Shown: positions 23,320-31,656 of the stretch, piece by piece
Layout of the letters: the number at the start of each line of letters is the position of its first letter
Position numbering within the stretch: position 1 is the stretch's first letter
NCBI GenBank assembly: GCA_042569785.1
Contig: JBHPGW010000015.1
Location: forward strand, 1 to 44,323
DNA length: 44,323 bases
From: JBHPGW01 sp042569785
Lineage (GTDB): Bacteria; Planctomycetota; Phycisphaerae; Sedimentisphaerales; Anaerobacaceae
Direction of reading: 5' to 3'
Translations under genes and position numbers: made by a program
The notes under the pieces: model-generated
Told to the model about the DNA's origin: nothing
Databases searched by the model: none
Seen by the model: only the letters and a program-made list of their open reading frames with translations

Positions 23320-24537
23320 CTAAAAGTTTCCTGAAGAAATTCGCAATATCGGCAGGATCGTCGCATAAGCGATCGTCCCTATTATAGCCGCCATAGCTAT
23401 TATTATAATAGGCTCGAACGCTGCGCTCAATCTTTCTATCACTACGTCTGTATTTTTTTCAAGTTCTTCGCTGATATTTTTCAGCATGGTTTCGAGTTCG
23501 CCGCTCTTTTCGCCGACCGCCACCATGTGCGCTATCACAGGGTCGATAACACCGCTATCCCGTAAAGGAGTAGCGATATCGGCACCTGCGAGTATCCGCT
23601 CACGCGACTGCCCGATCGCCTGCTTCATTATCGTATTTCCCGTCACCTCGCTGACTACCCGCAAAGCTTCTGCCATTGCCAGGCCAGAACCCAGAAGCGT
23701 CGAAAGCGTCGAAGCGAACCGCGAAACAACCCTCTGTTTCACCAAAGGCCCGAATAACGGCATCGACAGCATACATTTATCACGCAAATACGCGCCGCGA
23801 GGCGTACTCAAAAATCGCCTGACCGACCAGACAACAAGCACCAGCACACCAATAACAATAAGCAGCCGCCAACTGGTCATCATATAACTAAAATTCATTA
23901 ACTGACGCGTGATCCAGGGTAGCTCCTGGCCGGCACGCTCGATCTGCTCGGCGATCTTCGGGATAACCAGGGTCGTCAGGATCATAACCGCTGCCATACA
24001 AAACACAAGCAAAACGATAGGATAAACCATCGCGGTTATTATCTTCGACTCGACTCGCTGCCTTTTTTCCATAAAGCCGCCTATCGCTGTGAAGCTGCCA
24101 CCCAAAGAACCTGTCACTTCTCCGACACGGATCATGCTCACATAAATAACATCAAAGTAATCGCTGTAATCTTTCAAGGCATCGGTAAATGATTCGCCGG
24201 TAACTACACGGTCACGAATATCGGTGACCGCGTTTTTAAAACGAATATCGGTCGACTGAAGCGTAAGAACCGAAAGGGCCTCGGTCAGCTTTATCCCGGA
24301 ATTGAGCATCGTCGCCATCTGCTTGGTAAAATCGATCAATTGGGTCTTACCGCCTTTGCCGAGAAAACTCAGCAGCTCGCGTTTACCCTTCTCAGCCGAA
24401 GTATCCTCGGTGATCGTGGTAGGATGAACACCGCGAATACGAAGCTGTTTACGCGCAGCATAAGGGCTTTCGGCGGTAATGGCCCCCTTGGCCTTCTTAC
24501 CACCAGTAGCGATCGCAATATAATTATATCGAGGCAT
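23320..24537 (-). CDS. gspF: type II secretion inner-membrane protein GspF
   Basis: This 405-residue polytopic protein has two T2SSF domains (LIDFTKQMATMLNSGIKLTE, and FASTLSTLLGSGLAMAEALR), each followed by the conserved VGEVTGSLG or VGEKSGELE segment. Three membrane helices are seen (TAMVYPIVLLVFCMAAVMIL, LLIVIGVLVLVVWSV, and PIIIIAMAAIIGTIAYATIL). It forms the platform that couples GspE to the pseudopilus. Only AT-rich inverted-repeat DNA lies just upstream of the ATG and no Shine-Dalgarno is visible, apparently because a four-helix-bundle cassette sits between gspE and gspF. Confidence 0.95.
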   Translation of the reverse strand: MPRYNYIAIATGGKKAKGAITAESPYAARKQLRIRGVHPTTITEDTSAEKGKRELLSFLGKGGKTQLIDFTKQMATMLNSGIKLTEALSVLTLQSTDIRFKNAVTDIRDRVVTGESFTDALKDYSDYFDVIYVSMIRVGEVTGSLGGSFTAIGGFMEKRQRVESKIITAMVYPIVLLVFCMAAVMILTTLVIPKIAEQIERAGQELPWITRQLMNFSYMMTSWRLLIVIGVLVLVVWSVRRFLSTPRGAYLRDKCMLSMPLFGPLVKQRVVSRFASTLSTLLGSGLAMAEALRVVSEVTGNTIMKQAIGQSRERILAGADIATPLRDSGVIDPVIAHMVAVGEKSGELETMLKNISEELEKNTDVVIERLSAAFEPIIIIAMAAIIGTIAYATILPILRISSGNF

Positions 24538-24542
24538 TTTTT

Positions 24543-24955
24543 AATTTACTATTTACTATTTACAATTTACTATTTTTCCTTGCTGTCTTGCGAGATGATA
24601 CAAAAATCGCCGTCAACTCTTTACCTTCTTCGAGTAGTGGTTTAACCTTTTCTGGCTTCATTAACTGTTCATCGATAATAAATTGCATCCAAAAACACGA
24701 TTCATCAACTTCTTCTATAACTATCGCCAACTTCGCGACAAAACTGGCCTTAGACTGAGAAATACATGCCGCCCTGTAATTTGCAGCCACAGATGTTGAG
24801 CAACGAATCAATTGGCATTTTATGTGTTTGCTTAAATAATCGCCATCCATCGCTAAACTGAGCTTAACACAGCGATGAGCAAATTGCTTCGTTCTTTCCT
24901 TGAGTTCGTTTTTATTCATTTCAAATAGTAAATTGTAAATAGAAAATAGTAAATT
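24543..24955 (-). mobile_element. IVS-like cassette: four-helix-bundle gene between 32-bp inverted repeats
   Basis: Two 32-base arms, 24543-24574 and 24924-24955, are reverse complements with one mismatch. On the minus strand each begins AATAGTAAATTGTAAATAG. They bracket a single gene of the S23/four-helix-bundle family and together fill almost exactly the space between the gspE stop (24962) and the gspF start (24537). The left arm supplies the last codons and stop of the gene (NSKL). In the operon mRNA the arms would pair into a long double-stranded stem. 23S rRNA intervening sequences have the same plan: an S23-type gene enclosed by pairing ends that RNase III cuts. Mobility is inferred from the structure; no target duplication was seen. 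Confidence 0.6.
24560..24919 (-). CDS. four-helix-bundle protein, 23S rRNA IVS (S23) family
   Basis: This 119-residue all-helical protein shows the family pattern ELKERTKQFAHRCVKLSLAM near the N-terminus, then IKCQLIRCSTSVAANYRAAC in the middle, and FVAKLAIVIEEVDESCFWMQ followed by a final helix ELTAIFVSSRKTA. Such proteins are found inside 23S rRNA intervening sequences, as the Avd accessory protein of diversity-generating retroelements, and as orphans. They are basic pentamers that bind nucleic acid. No reverse transcriptase or template repeat is present here. The start lies four bases from one inverted-repeat arm and the stop is inside the other. It is foreign to the secretion operon by function. 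Confidence 0.82.
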   Translation of the reverse strand: MNKNELKERTKQFAHRCVKLSLAMDGDYLSKHIKCQLIRCSTSVAANYRAACISQSKASFVAKLAIVIEEVDESCFWMQFIIDEQLMKPEKVKPLLEEGKELTAIFVSSRKTARKNSKL

Positions 24956-24961
24956 TCAACC

Positions 24962-26674
24962 TTACATCGTATCAGCCTGGGTCACTCGCAACACCTCGGC
25001 TATTGTCGTAACGCCCGCTAAGACTTTCCTGGCACCATCCATACGAAGCGTCTGCAACCCCGACTCAAGCGCAAGTTTCTTAATAGCGCCGGCACTTTCT
25101 CTTTTGTATATCATCTCCTGTATCGACCCGTCGATCATCATCAATTCGTAGACCCCGGTTCGGCCGCGGTAGCCCGTCTGAAAACATCTGTCACAGCCGG
25201 TACCGACATAAAACTTTTGCTCAACATTATCCAAACTGCCAAGGCCAAGCTCACGCAGTTCATGCTCGCTCGGCTCATATTCAGCTTTGCACTCCGAACA
25301 AACCCTGCGCACAAGACGCTGAGCCATCACCGCGATCACCGAAGAACTCGCAAGGTAAGGCTCAACTCCCAGATCCAACAGCCTGCTTATAGCGCCAGCA
25401 GAATCGTTCGTGTGCAGTGTACTGAAAACAAGGTGGCCTGTCAGAGACGACTGTATCGCCATACGAGCAGTCTCAATATCGCGAACCTCACCGACCATTA
25501 TCACATCAGGGTCCTGACGAAGAACATGACGCAGGCTCGTCGCGAACGTCATTCCCTTTTTGCTGGCGACCTGCATCTGACTTATCCCTTCGAGCTGATA
25601 CTCGATCGGGTCCTCGATCGTTATGATATTCTTTTCCGCTGAATTGATCCTGTTAAGGCAGGCGTAAAGCGTCGTACTCTTACCGCTTCCCGTAGGCCCG
25701 GTTACAAAAACAATGCCGTGCGTACGAGTCAGAAGTGAATCGAACCGCTTGAGATCGTCTTCCCACAAGCCAAGCTCGTTAAGCCCGAACAAACCACTGC
25801 TCTTATCGAGCAATCGAAGAACGCTGCGCTCGCCGTAACTGGTCGGCACCGTACTGACACGAAGATCCACCTCACGCTGACCAAGCCGAACGCTGCACCT
25901 GCCGTCCTGAGGCATACGACGCTCAGCAATATCCATACCCGCCATAACCTTGATCCTCGAAATGATCAAAGGCAGAACGTTTTTATTTAAACTCAAAGTG
26001 TCATACAAAATACCATCGATGCGGTAACGAACCTGTATCCTGGCCTCATAGGGATGAATGTGAATATCACTTGCACGTAACTGAAGGGCGCGAAAAAGAA
26101 CATCGTTCACAAGTCGAATAACTGGCGGACGATTAACAACATCCAGCAGATCGTTCGAGCCGGCCATTTCGTCGGCAAGCTCATCGAGATTCTGCGAATC
26201 AAGCTCTTCGGCTACCTCTTCGATAACCGTCGAACGCTGCTCATAAGCGACATCTATCGCAGCTGTGATCACCGCACGAGTGGCTATCCCGGACTTTACT
26301 GGCTCACCGGTCATCTTGGAAACATTATCAAGGGCATTGGTATCTAAGGGCCTCGACAAAACCACCGTCAACTCATCATCATCTTCAGCTTTCAAGCCGA
26401 TCAGATAATGATGCTGAGCGTAAGTAGCAGGTATCGCCTCTATAAATTCACCTGGAACCTGCTTGACCGCTATCTCAGCAAAAAACTCCTGACCAAGAGC
26501 CTCAGCAAACAGCTTGAGTACTGCCTCTTCGGTAAAATAAGGACACCGAAGCAAAACTTCATCCAGACGCCCACCATTCTGGCCGCTGGCAAGAAATTCC
26601 GACAACTTCTCAGCATCAACCAACCCGGTCCGCTTAGCAGTCTGTACCAATAATTCTTTCATTTTTTCCGTCAT
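24962..26674 (-). CDS. gspE: type II secretion ATPase GspE
   Basis: This 570-residue cytoplasmic ATPase powers pseudopilus assembly. The N-terminal MshEN-type domain spans about residues 1-150. The core has ASDIHIHPYE, the Walker A GPTGSGKSTT (326-335), the Asp box ITIEDPIEYQ, the Walker B DPDVIMVGEVRD (389-400) and the His box LVFSTLHTND. A four-Cys zinc site follows (CSECKAEY and CDRCFQTGYRG). The start is uncertain: the ATG at 26674 lies inside a 20-base tandem repeat, and the next ATG (26662) has a GGA five bases upstream. A terminator hairpin separates it from gspD. The S23-family cassette follows its stop by seven bases. Confidence 0.95.
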   Translation of the reverse strand: MTEKMKELLVQTAKRTGLVDAEKLSEFLASGQNGGRLDEVLLRCPYFTEEAVLKLFAEALGQEFFAEIAVKQVPGEFIEAIPATYAQHHYLIGLKAEDDDELTVVLSRPLDTNALDNVSKMTGEPVKSGIATRAVITAAIDVAYEQRSTVIEEVAEELDSQNLDELADEMAGSNDLLDVVNRPPVIRLVNDVLFRALQLRASDIHIHPYEARIQVRYRIDGILYDTLSLNKNVLPLIISRIKVMAGMDIAERRMPQDGRCSVRLGQREVDLRVSTVPTSYGERSVLRLLDKSSGLFGLNELGLWEDDLKRFDSLLTRTHGIVFVTGPTGSGKSTTLYACLNRINSAEKNIITIEDPIEYQLEGISQMQVASKKGMTFATSLRHVLRQDPDVIMVGEVRDIETARMAIQSSLTGHLVFSTLHTNDSAGAISRLLDLGVEPYLASSSVIAVMAQRLVRRVCSECKAEYEPSEHELRELGLGSLDNVEQKFYVGTGCDRCFQTGYRGRTGVYELMMIDGSIQEMIYKRESAGAIKKLALESGLQTLRMDGARKVLAGVTTIAEVLRVTQADTM

Positions 26675-26736
26675 TCCGAACGTTTTTTTGTCATTCCAAG
26701 CGTTTTTTTGTCATTCCGAGCGAAGTCGAGGAATCT
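26670..26736. repeat. tandem 20-bp repeat at the gspE start
   Basis: The plus-strand unit GTCATTCCGAACGTTTTTTT (26670-26689) recurs at 26690-26709 with AAGC for GAAC. A third, partial copy starts at 26710 and runs into GAGCGAAGTCGAGGAATCT. The GAGCGAAGTCGA word also occurs near 36008, so this belongs to a dispersed repeat family. The first unit contains the upstream candidate start codon of gspE. Confidence 0.8.
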
Positions 26737-26800
26737 ATTTAAAAAGCCCCGCGAAGCGACTCCGCAATTTTACATTTTTATTTTTAAACTTTAATTTTTT

Positions 26801-26839
26801 TAAAAAACAAACCCCACCCCCGACCTATCGGGGCTGGGG
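26801..26839 (-). terminator. rho-independent terminator between gspD and gspE
   Basis: On the minus strand CCCCAGCCCCGA pairs with TCGGGGGTGGGG across a four-base loop (12 bp, one G-T pair). The stem is followed by TTTGTTTTTTA. It lies 58 bases after the gspD stop and would end or weaken transcription before gspE. Confidence 0.78.
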
Positions 26840-26896
26840 CGGATCATTCACTAAAACATTATAACAAAACTCAAAACCAAAAACTAAAAACTAACA

Positions 26897-29800
26897 TCAG
26901 TCACCTGTAAGAACCTTAACAGGATCAATAGGCTTAGGTTCTATACCAGGCCAGTCATGCTTCTTCTGAAATTTGTCTTCAAGTTCCTCAAATTGTGCAC
27001 GCTTTTTTCTTGAGACCCGCACAATATCGGTATCTTCGTCAACAAGCTGTGTTGGCCTGAGTATATGCGCCTTGACGAAAATATAAAGCCTGCTTTGCCT
27101 GTCAACGTTATCTATACTATTGAACAATCCGCCTATCAAAGGCAGGTCGCCGAGCAGAGGAATTTTACTCCCTGCCTTTTGCTGATTCAATGTCTCGATC
27201 CCACCGAGAATAACCGTATAGCCATCAGGAACAGTTACCATCGAGTCTATCGTATTGGACCTTTCATTAGCGGGTTTTTGAACCGTTAAGTCCTCATTTA
27301 CCGTTACATTTGTTGGCTCACCGTCAAAATCATCTCTTTTCAGTGATATTTCCAGACGAAGCTGGTTGCCTCTGCTTATATGCGGCGTTATCGTCAGGTC
27401 TATACCAGTTTCGTAGGGAGTAAATTTAACGTCGGTCGCAGTAGTAGGTGCCGTTGTCGTAGATGTGGTTGTAACATCTGTTTCAGTAATATATATTGTT
27501 TTGTTCTGGGTAATTTTTCCTTCCTGGTTATCATTGACCAACAACTGCGGACTGGATAATACTCGTCCCCAATTCCTCGTCTTGACTGCCGTCAACAATG
27601 CCTGAATATGTTCATCATTGTAAAAGAAATTACCCGAACCGCTGTTTGACCTCGCCTCCCAGAATCTCCCTACAAAAGGCTCTATTACCGGTGCCGTACT
27701 TGTGCCTGTGTTTTCACCCGCAACCAACCCCAGAACCCCTGCGGCACCGCCGGCTATTCCGCTGGCGTCATTGATCGTCGGATACTTACTCAGCAGATCA
27801 AGGTTAAACTGAAAATCATCATCCTTGGTTATCGCAACCAGTGTCACATCCAGCAACACCTGCGGGCGATACTCATCGAGCTGTTTGATGATCGAAGCTA
27901 TCCATTGATGATTATTCTTGCTGGCATAAACTATCAGCGAATAAGTAGCCGCGTCGGCTAAGATCGTGATGTCCTCTTCGATCTTACTGGTTATCGTTGT
28001 TTTAGGCGTCTTGGAATCCTTGCCGCCTTTTTCTTCGATGGTTTCAGCGATCAACTGGTTCAATACACTTGCAAGCTCTTCCGGGTCCTGGTTCTCCAGC
28101 GGGTACACCTTATAATTTATCGCCGCCTCTTCAGGTTCGGTATCGACATAGCCTATGATCGTCGCTATCCGCGTGTGCTGCTCAGCGGTAGCATTCACCA
28201 AAAGCGAATTCGTCGCTTCGATTATCACTACCTGAGGCTCCTCTGCCAAAGGCTCCTTTGTCAGGTCACTCGATGTCGACGCCGATGTCCTGGACTGGCC
28301 CTCTTGATTTCTTCTGCTTGTGTCACGACGGCTCGATCTTCTTCTGCTCGTAGTCCTGGACTTTGGAATATTACTGATAATACCAAGGCTCTGCAGCTTA
28401 TCAGCTACATCTTCAGCGCCGGCATACTGGATCTCATACAAACGCAGCTTACGCAAGTCCTGCTGCTCAACATCCAGGCTGTCAATAAGTTTATCAATAA
28501 TCGCCAACTCTTCTGCCGGCCCTATCATCAAAACACGATTTGTTCTCTCGTCGGCATCCAGATACACACCTGCTTCCGGAGCTGTGCCGATCACTCCGGC
28601 TGCTGCCGGTTTTCTCTTCGCTGCGGCCTGCCGCTTCTTGAACGCCGCTGTCGATTCACCCTTTTTGCGTTTAAGGGGTGCTGCCGTCCTCTTGGAAGAA
28701 GCTGATACCGTAACAGAAATCGTACCCAACTGCTCGGCTAACGTCTTGACCTTATCCGCCAAAGTCACCGCCATCGTATATTTCAACTGCCTCGACCTGA
28801 AATCTTTAGGCTTACCAGGCTTATCGATCAAACGAAGCAGCTCTTCTATACGCGTCATACGATACGCGAATCCCGTAACTATCAACGTCCCCGTCTCAGC
28901 TACCTCTGTGATCTGGGACCCCAGACTCATCTGCCCAAGAAGATTACTCGCCGTCCCCGTGCTTATATGTTCCAACTTAAACGTGCGCGTTACCATCACA
29001 TCACCGTAACGAACTTCGCCTTTCATAGTATCGAGCAAAGTAGGATCGACCTCTAACGCTTTAGCCTGAGGAACTACCATCACAAAATTACCCTTGCGAG
29101 CCATAACAAAACCCGTAAACTTCATCGCCGATTCCAGCAGCGGATAAAGCTCTTTAACCTTGATAGGCCCCTGGATCTTGAGCGAAATCTCTTTACCCTT
29201 GAGGTCATCCATATTGTAGATCATATCCAACTCAAGATGCTTACCGACAAGATCGAGCAATTCTATCAATGGAAGCTTCTCCGGCAAGTCCAGGTCAAGC
29301 TCCAGATCGGCTGCTTCAACCTGTTCGGGAGTATAAGAGCGAATCTTACGACCGATCTCGTCAGCTAAGGCAGGAGCTTTCTTCTCTACCTTTTCAGCAA
29401 CAACCGCGTCAGCCTCTTTTTCCACAGCTTCGATAGCCGCCTCGACTTCTTCAGCAACTACAGGCTCAACCACAACTTCGAGTTCAAGTTCGGCCAACTG
29501 TTCCTCTTCACTTTTGGCAAGTGTTTCAAGAAGCTTATCGAACAACTCCTCTGTTTGACCATTCTCGACTTCAACCTCAGCTTCTGCTTCAACTTCTGCT
29601 TCAACTTCTGCTTCAACTTCTGCCGGCTCTTCCGGCTCATTGGGCTCAACTGCCACATCAACCACTTTAGCCTCGAAAGGCTCAGCGTCAGTTTTTACAA
29701 AATCATCAATAACCGCGATGATCTTATCGAACACACCCAAAGGCGCAACCGATACAACCACATCGTCATAAACATCTATGATAGCCTTAGCTTTATCCGC

Positions 29801-30256
29801 CCCATTTGGCGCCGATTTAAAAGTCCCGATAGATATATCGCCAATCTTTTCAGCGATATCATCGTTAGAGGGCAGAGACTGCGCAACCGCCGCCGAGGCT
29901 ATCGTTTTAATTTCATATACCGTGTTGGAATCTACAAGTTCAAGCACTGCCGCCGCACGGGTTCGCTCGTCACGTTCGCCGGTGATCAAAAGCATTTTCG
30001 ATTCGCCAAGCTGCGATACCGTCGAGACGTCTATGTCAGCCAAATACATCTTTCCTGCCTGAGCCGATATGTGCCGTAAATTGCGAATAATGTAACGAGA
30101 CTGCTTTTGTGAATCCTTTTTTTCAGCTCCGAAAGCTGTAAAGCAAAAAACCACCACCACAAAGCCGATCATCAGCACAAACAACTTGCGCCACGCACTC
30201 TCACCACCACCGCAATTGATATGCTCTGTTGTTTCTTTCACCTCTTTAGCGGGCAT
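26897..30256 (-). CDS. gspD: type II secretion outer-membrane secretin GspD, oversized
   Basis: This 1119-residue secretin is far longer than the usual 650-750. A signal peptide lies at about residues 24-43 (LFVLMIGFVVVVFCFTAFGA). A long acidic linker follows, with VEAEVEAEVEAEAEVEVE encoded by 12-base repeats. Next come an N0-like domain (LIELLDLVGKHLELDMIYN) and several N-type ring domains, for example TFKLEHISTGTASNLLGQM, YEIQYAGAEDVADKLQSLGI and YPLENQDPEELASVLNQLI. The secretin pore domain starts about VLLDVTLVAITKDDDFQFNL and ends with VPDGYTVILGGIETLNQQKA, KIPLLGDLPLIGGLFNS and a short S-like tail. A basic KRKKGESTAAFKKRQAAAKR insert is also unusual. GGAAG lies upstream of the ATG. No pilotin was seen. 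Confidence 0.93.
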   Translation of the reverse strand: MPAKEVKETTEHINCGGGESAWRKLFVLMIGFVVVVFCFTAFGAEKKDSQKQSRYIIRNLRHISAQAGKMYLADIDVSTVSQLGESKMLLITGERDERTRAAAVLELVDSNTVYEIKTIASAAVAQSLPSNDDIAEKIGDISIGTFKSAPNGADKAKAIIDVYDDVVVSVAPLGVFDKIIAVIDDFVKTDAEPFEAKVVDVAVEPNEPEEPAEVEAEVEAEVEAEAEVEVENGQTEELFDKLLETLAKSEEEQLAELELEVVVEPVVAEEVEAAIEAVEKEADAVVAEKVEKKAPALADEIGRKIRSYTPEQVEAADLELDLDLPEKLPLIELLDLVGKHLELDMIYNMDDLKGKEISLKIQGPIKVKELYPLLESAMKFTGFVMARKGNFVMVVPQAKALEVDPTLLDTMKGEVRYGDVMVTRTFKLEHISTGTASNLLGQMSLGSQITEVAETGTLIVTGFAYRMTRIEELLRLIDKPGKPKDFRSRQLKYTMAVTLADKVKTLAEQLGTISVTVSASSKRTAAPLKRKKGESTAAFKKRQAAAKRKPAAAGVIGTAPEAGVYLDADERTNRVLMIGPAEELAIIDKLIDSLDVEQQDLRKLRLYEIQYAGAEDVADKLQSLGIISNIPKSRTTSRRRSSRRDTSRRNQEGQSRTSASTSSDLTKEPLAEEPQVVIIEATNSLLVNATAEQHTRIATIIGYVDTEPEEAAINYKVYPLENQDPEELASVLNQLIAETIEEKGGKDSKTPKTTITSKIEEDITILADAATYSLIVYASKNNHQWIASIIKQLDEYRPQVLLDVTLVAITKDDDFQFNLDLLSKYPTINDASGIAGGAAGVLGLVAGENTGTSTAPVIEPFVGRFWEARSNSGSGNFFYNDEHIQALLTAVKTRNWGRVLSSPQLLVNDNQEGKITQNKTIYITETDVTTTSTTTAPTTATDVKFTPYETGIDLTITPHISRGNQLRLEISLKRDDFDGEPTNVTVNEDLTVQKPANERSNTIDSMVTVPDGYTVILGGIETLNQQKAGSKIPLLGDLPLIGGLFNSIDNVDRQSRLYIFVKAHILRPTQLVDEDTDIVRVSRKKRAQFEELEDKFQKKHDWPGIEPKPIDPVKVLTGD
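29571..29624. repeat. 12-bp tandem repeat inside gspD
   Basis: The plus-strand unit CTTCTGCTTCAA is repeated about four times and encodes the alternating Glu/Ala/Val tract of the secretin linker on the minus strand. Twelve is divisible by three, so copy-number change would vary linker length without breaking the frame. Confidence 0.8.
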
Positions 30257-30993
30257 AACATACTTCCTTTAATACAGTTAGGAGCAGCGAAAACCATCGC
30301 GTTCCCAACTTGAATATTGAACTAACTGCTTTTAAAAAAAGCCCTTATGTAACTGAATCTGTCCTAAACTTCGACCAAATCACAGGGCCTCTATACTTAT
30401 CTGACAGATAATTTGACCAAAAGTTCCGCTTTCGCAGCTAAGATTTCGATAAAAACCCCAAAAACAACCAAAAACCCCACATCCAACCCCCCAAATTCAA
30501 CCGATATACCCCCCGATACAGCTAACTAGTCCCGATAATATTTAGCAATTTCAGCAAACCACAAAGCAATAAGAGCACAAGTGCATAAGGCACAAAGGCA
30601 CAAAGAAAACAAAGCCCAGAGCGCAAGCGACGGGATAAATACCACTGCATAAGTAACAAACAAACTTTGAACCACAGATTTACGCAGATAACACAGATTT
30701 TCGCGGATTTTTTAAAGAATCAAGTTGATCCTGTTATCCTGTCTAAAAAGAACTTGTCAAAGCGTAGTTTTTTACGAAGTCGGGTCAATAGTCAATAGAA
30801 AATAGAAAATTAAAGGCCGACATCTGGCCTCCGGTGTGAAAATATCTTCCGGTTGGATTGGTCGTATCATCTTTGTGTTTGAGCCTGATAATGAAATTAG
30901 AATCGAACGGGTCTATTAAAGTTTTGTTGCCTCGCCAGAATGCTTTCGGTGGCAATAGCTGCTAATCAGCGACCTCTGCTTTCGCCACGGCTG
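30257..30993. other. 737-base non-coding region with dispersed repeats
   Basis: No credible gene was seen between gspD and the RRM gene. The stretch holds simple GGCACAAAGGCACAAAG words near 30590, an ACAGATTTACGCAGATAACA word near 30672 that recurs in other gaps of the window, and copy A of a degenerate direct repeat (about 30786-30895) whose copy B is at about 31545-31645. The 19-mer TGCCTCGCCAGAATGCTTT at 30928-30946 recurs inverted at 35837-35855. The gspD promoter should lie near its left end, but no clear -35/-10 pair was found. Confidence 0.7.
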
Positions 30994-31311
30994 TTACCTG
31001 TTACCAGAACTGCCTCGATTCCCTCCGCCGCCAAAGCCGCCTCGTCTTCCGCCTCTACCACCACGATCGGTCTTAGGCTTTGCCTCGTTGACATTCAAAG
31101 CACGTCCATTGATCTCTTTACCGTTCATTTCTTCGATAGCCTTCTCTGCTTCATCTTTAGAGGGCATTTCGATAAAGCCAAACCCTTTTGATTTGCCGCT
31201 GAACTTATCCATTATCAAGCGGATCTCTGTAATTTCGCCGAATTGTTTAAAAGCCTCTCTTAAGTCCTCTTCGCTGACATCAAATAACAAATTACCTACA
31301 TAAATGTTCAT
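30994..31311 (-). CDS. RRM-type RNA-binding protein with glycine-rich tail
   Basis: This 105-residue protein is one RNA-recognition motif plus a short tail. RNP2 is IYVGNLLFDV at residues 2-11, and RNP1 is KSKGFGFIEM near residue 40. The tail (DRGGRGGRRGGFGGGGNRGS) is of the glycine/arginine-rich kind found in cyanobacterial and planctomycete Rbp proteins, which are often cold-induced. The ATG at 31311 has GGAG eight bases upstream and directly precedes RNP2, so it is preferred to the in-frame start at 31365. The gene stands alone, bracketed by the two copies of a degenerate direct repeat. Confidence 0.9.
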   Translation of the reverse strand: MNIYVGNLLFDVSEEDLREAFKQFGEITEIRLIMDKFSGKSKGFGFIEMPSKDEAEKAIEEMNGKEINGRALNVNEAKPKTDRGGRGGRRGGFGGGGNRGSSGNR

Positions 31312-31656
31312 TATGTTTACTCCTTCTCTCTTAAGAAAATCCTTGCCGGAACTGCCGGCTGTCAATATTTACCTTGCGATGTCACATTATCCATTCTGCT
31401 CGAAAGAAGCAAGGGAAAAATATAAAAGACGCAAATTAAGTTGCCGTTATATTAATAATGAAATTCGAGGGTTACTTTAATTTCCAGGTTATTTCTGTCA
31501 ATCACTTTTGTTTAAAGTTTTACAGATTTACACGGATTTTAAAACAATAGTAAATAGGCAATAGAAAATAGTAAATTAAAAGCGGTGTAAAAATATCTTC
31601 CGGTTGGTTTGGTTGTGGCAGCTTTGGCTTTGAGCCATAAATTAGTTCCCCGAAAA
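31312..31656. other. non-coding gap with repeat copy B
   Basis: No gene was seen. Copy B of the direct repeat (about 31545-31645) shares with copy A the words CAATAGAAAATAG and AAAATATCTTCCGGTTGG, then TTTGAGCC, in the same order. An ACAGATTTACACGGATTTTA word (about 31522) belongs to the dispersed family seen near 30672 and 36050. Confidence 0.65.

Noticed and set aside
24560..24919. Four-helix-bundle gene as the Avd part of a diversity-generating retroelement
   Set aside because: No reverse transcriptase, template repeat or variable repeat was seen nearby.
28320..29009. Long open frame (229 residues) antisense to gspD, and similar ones opposite gltS (37207-37899) and other genes
   Set aside because: They lie opposite strong genes and arise from biased codon use; no motif was seen.
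29571..29624. Tandem 12-bp repeats as a possible CRISPR array
   Set aside because: The units are contiguous, in frame, and encode a protein repeat; there are no spacers. No CRISPR array or cas gene was found in the window.
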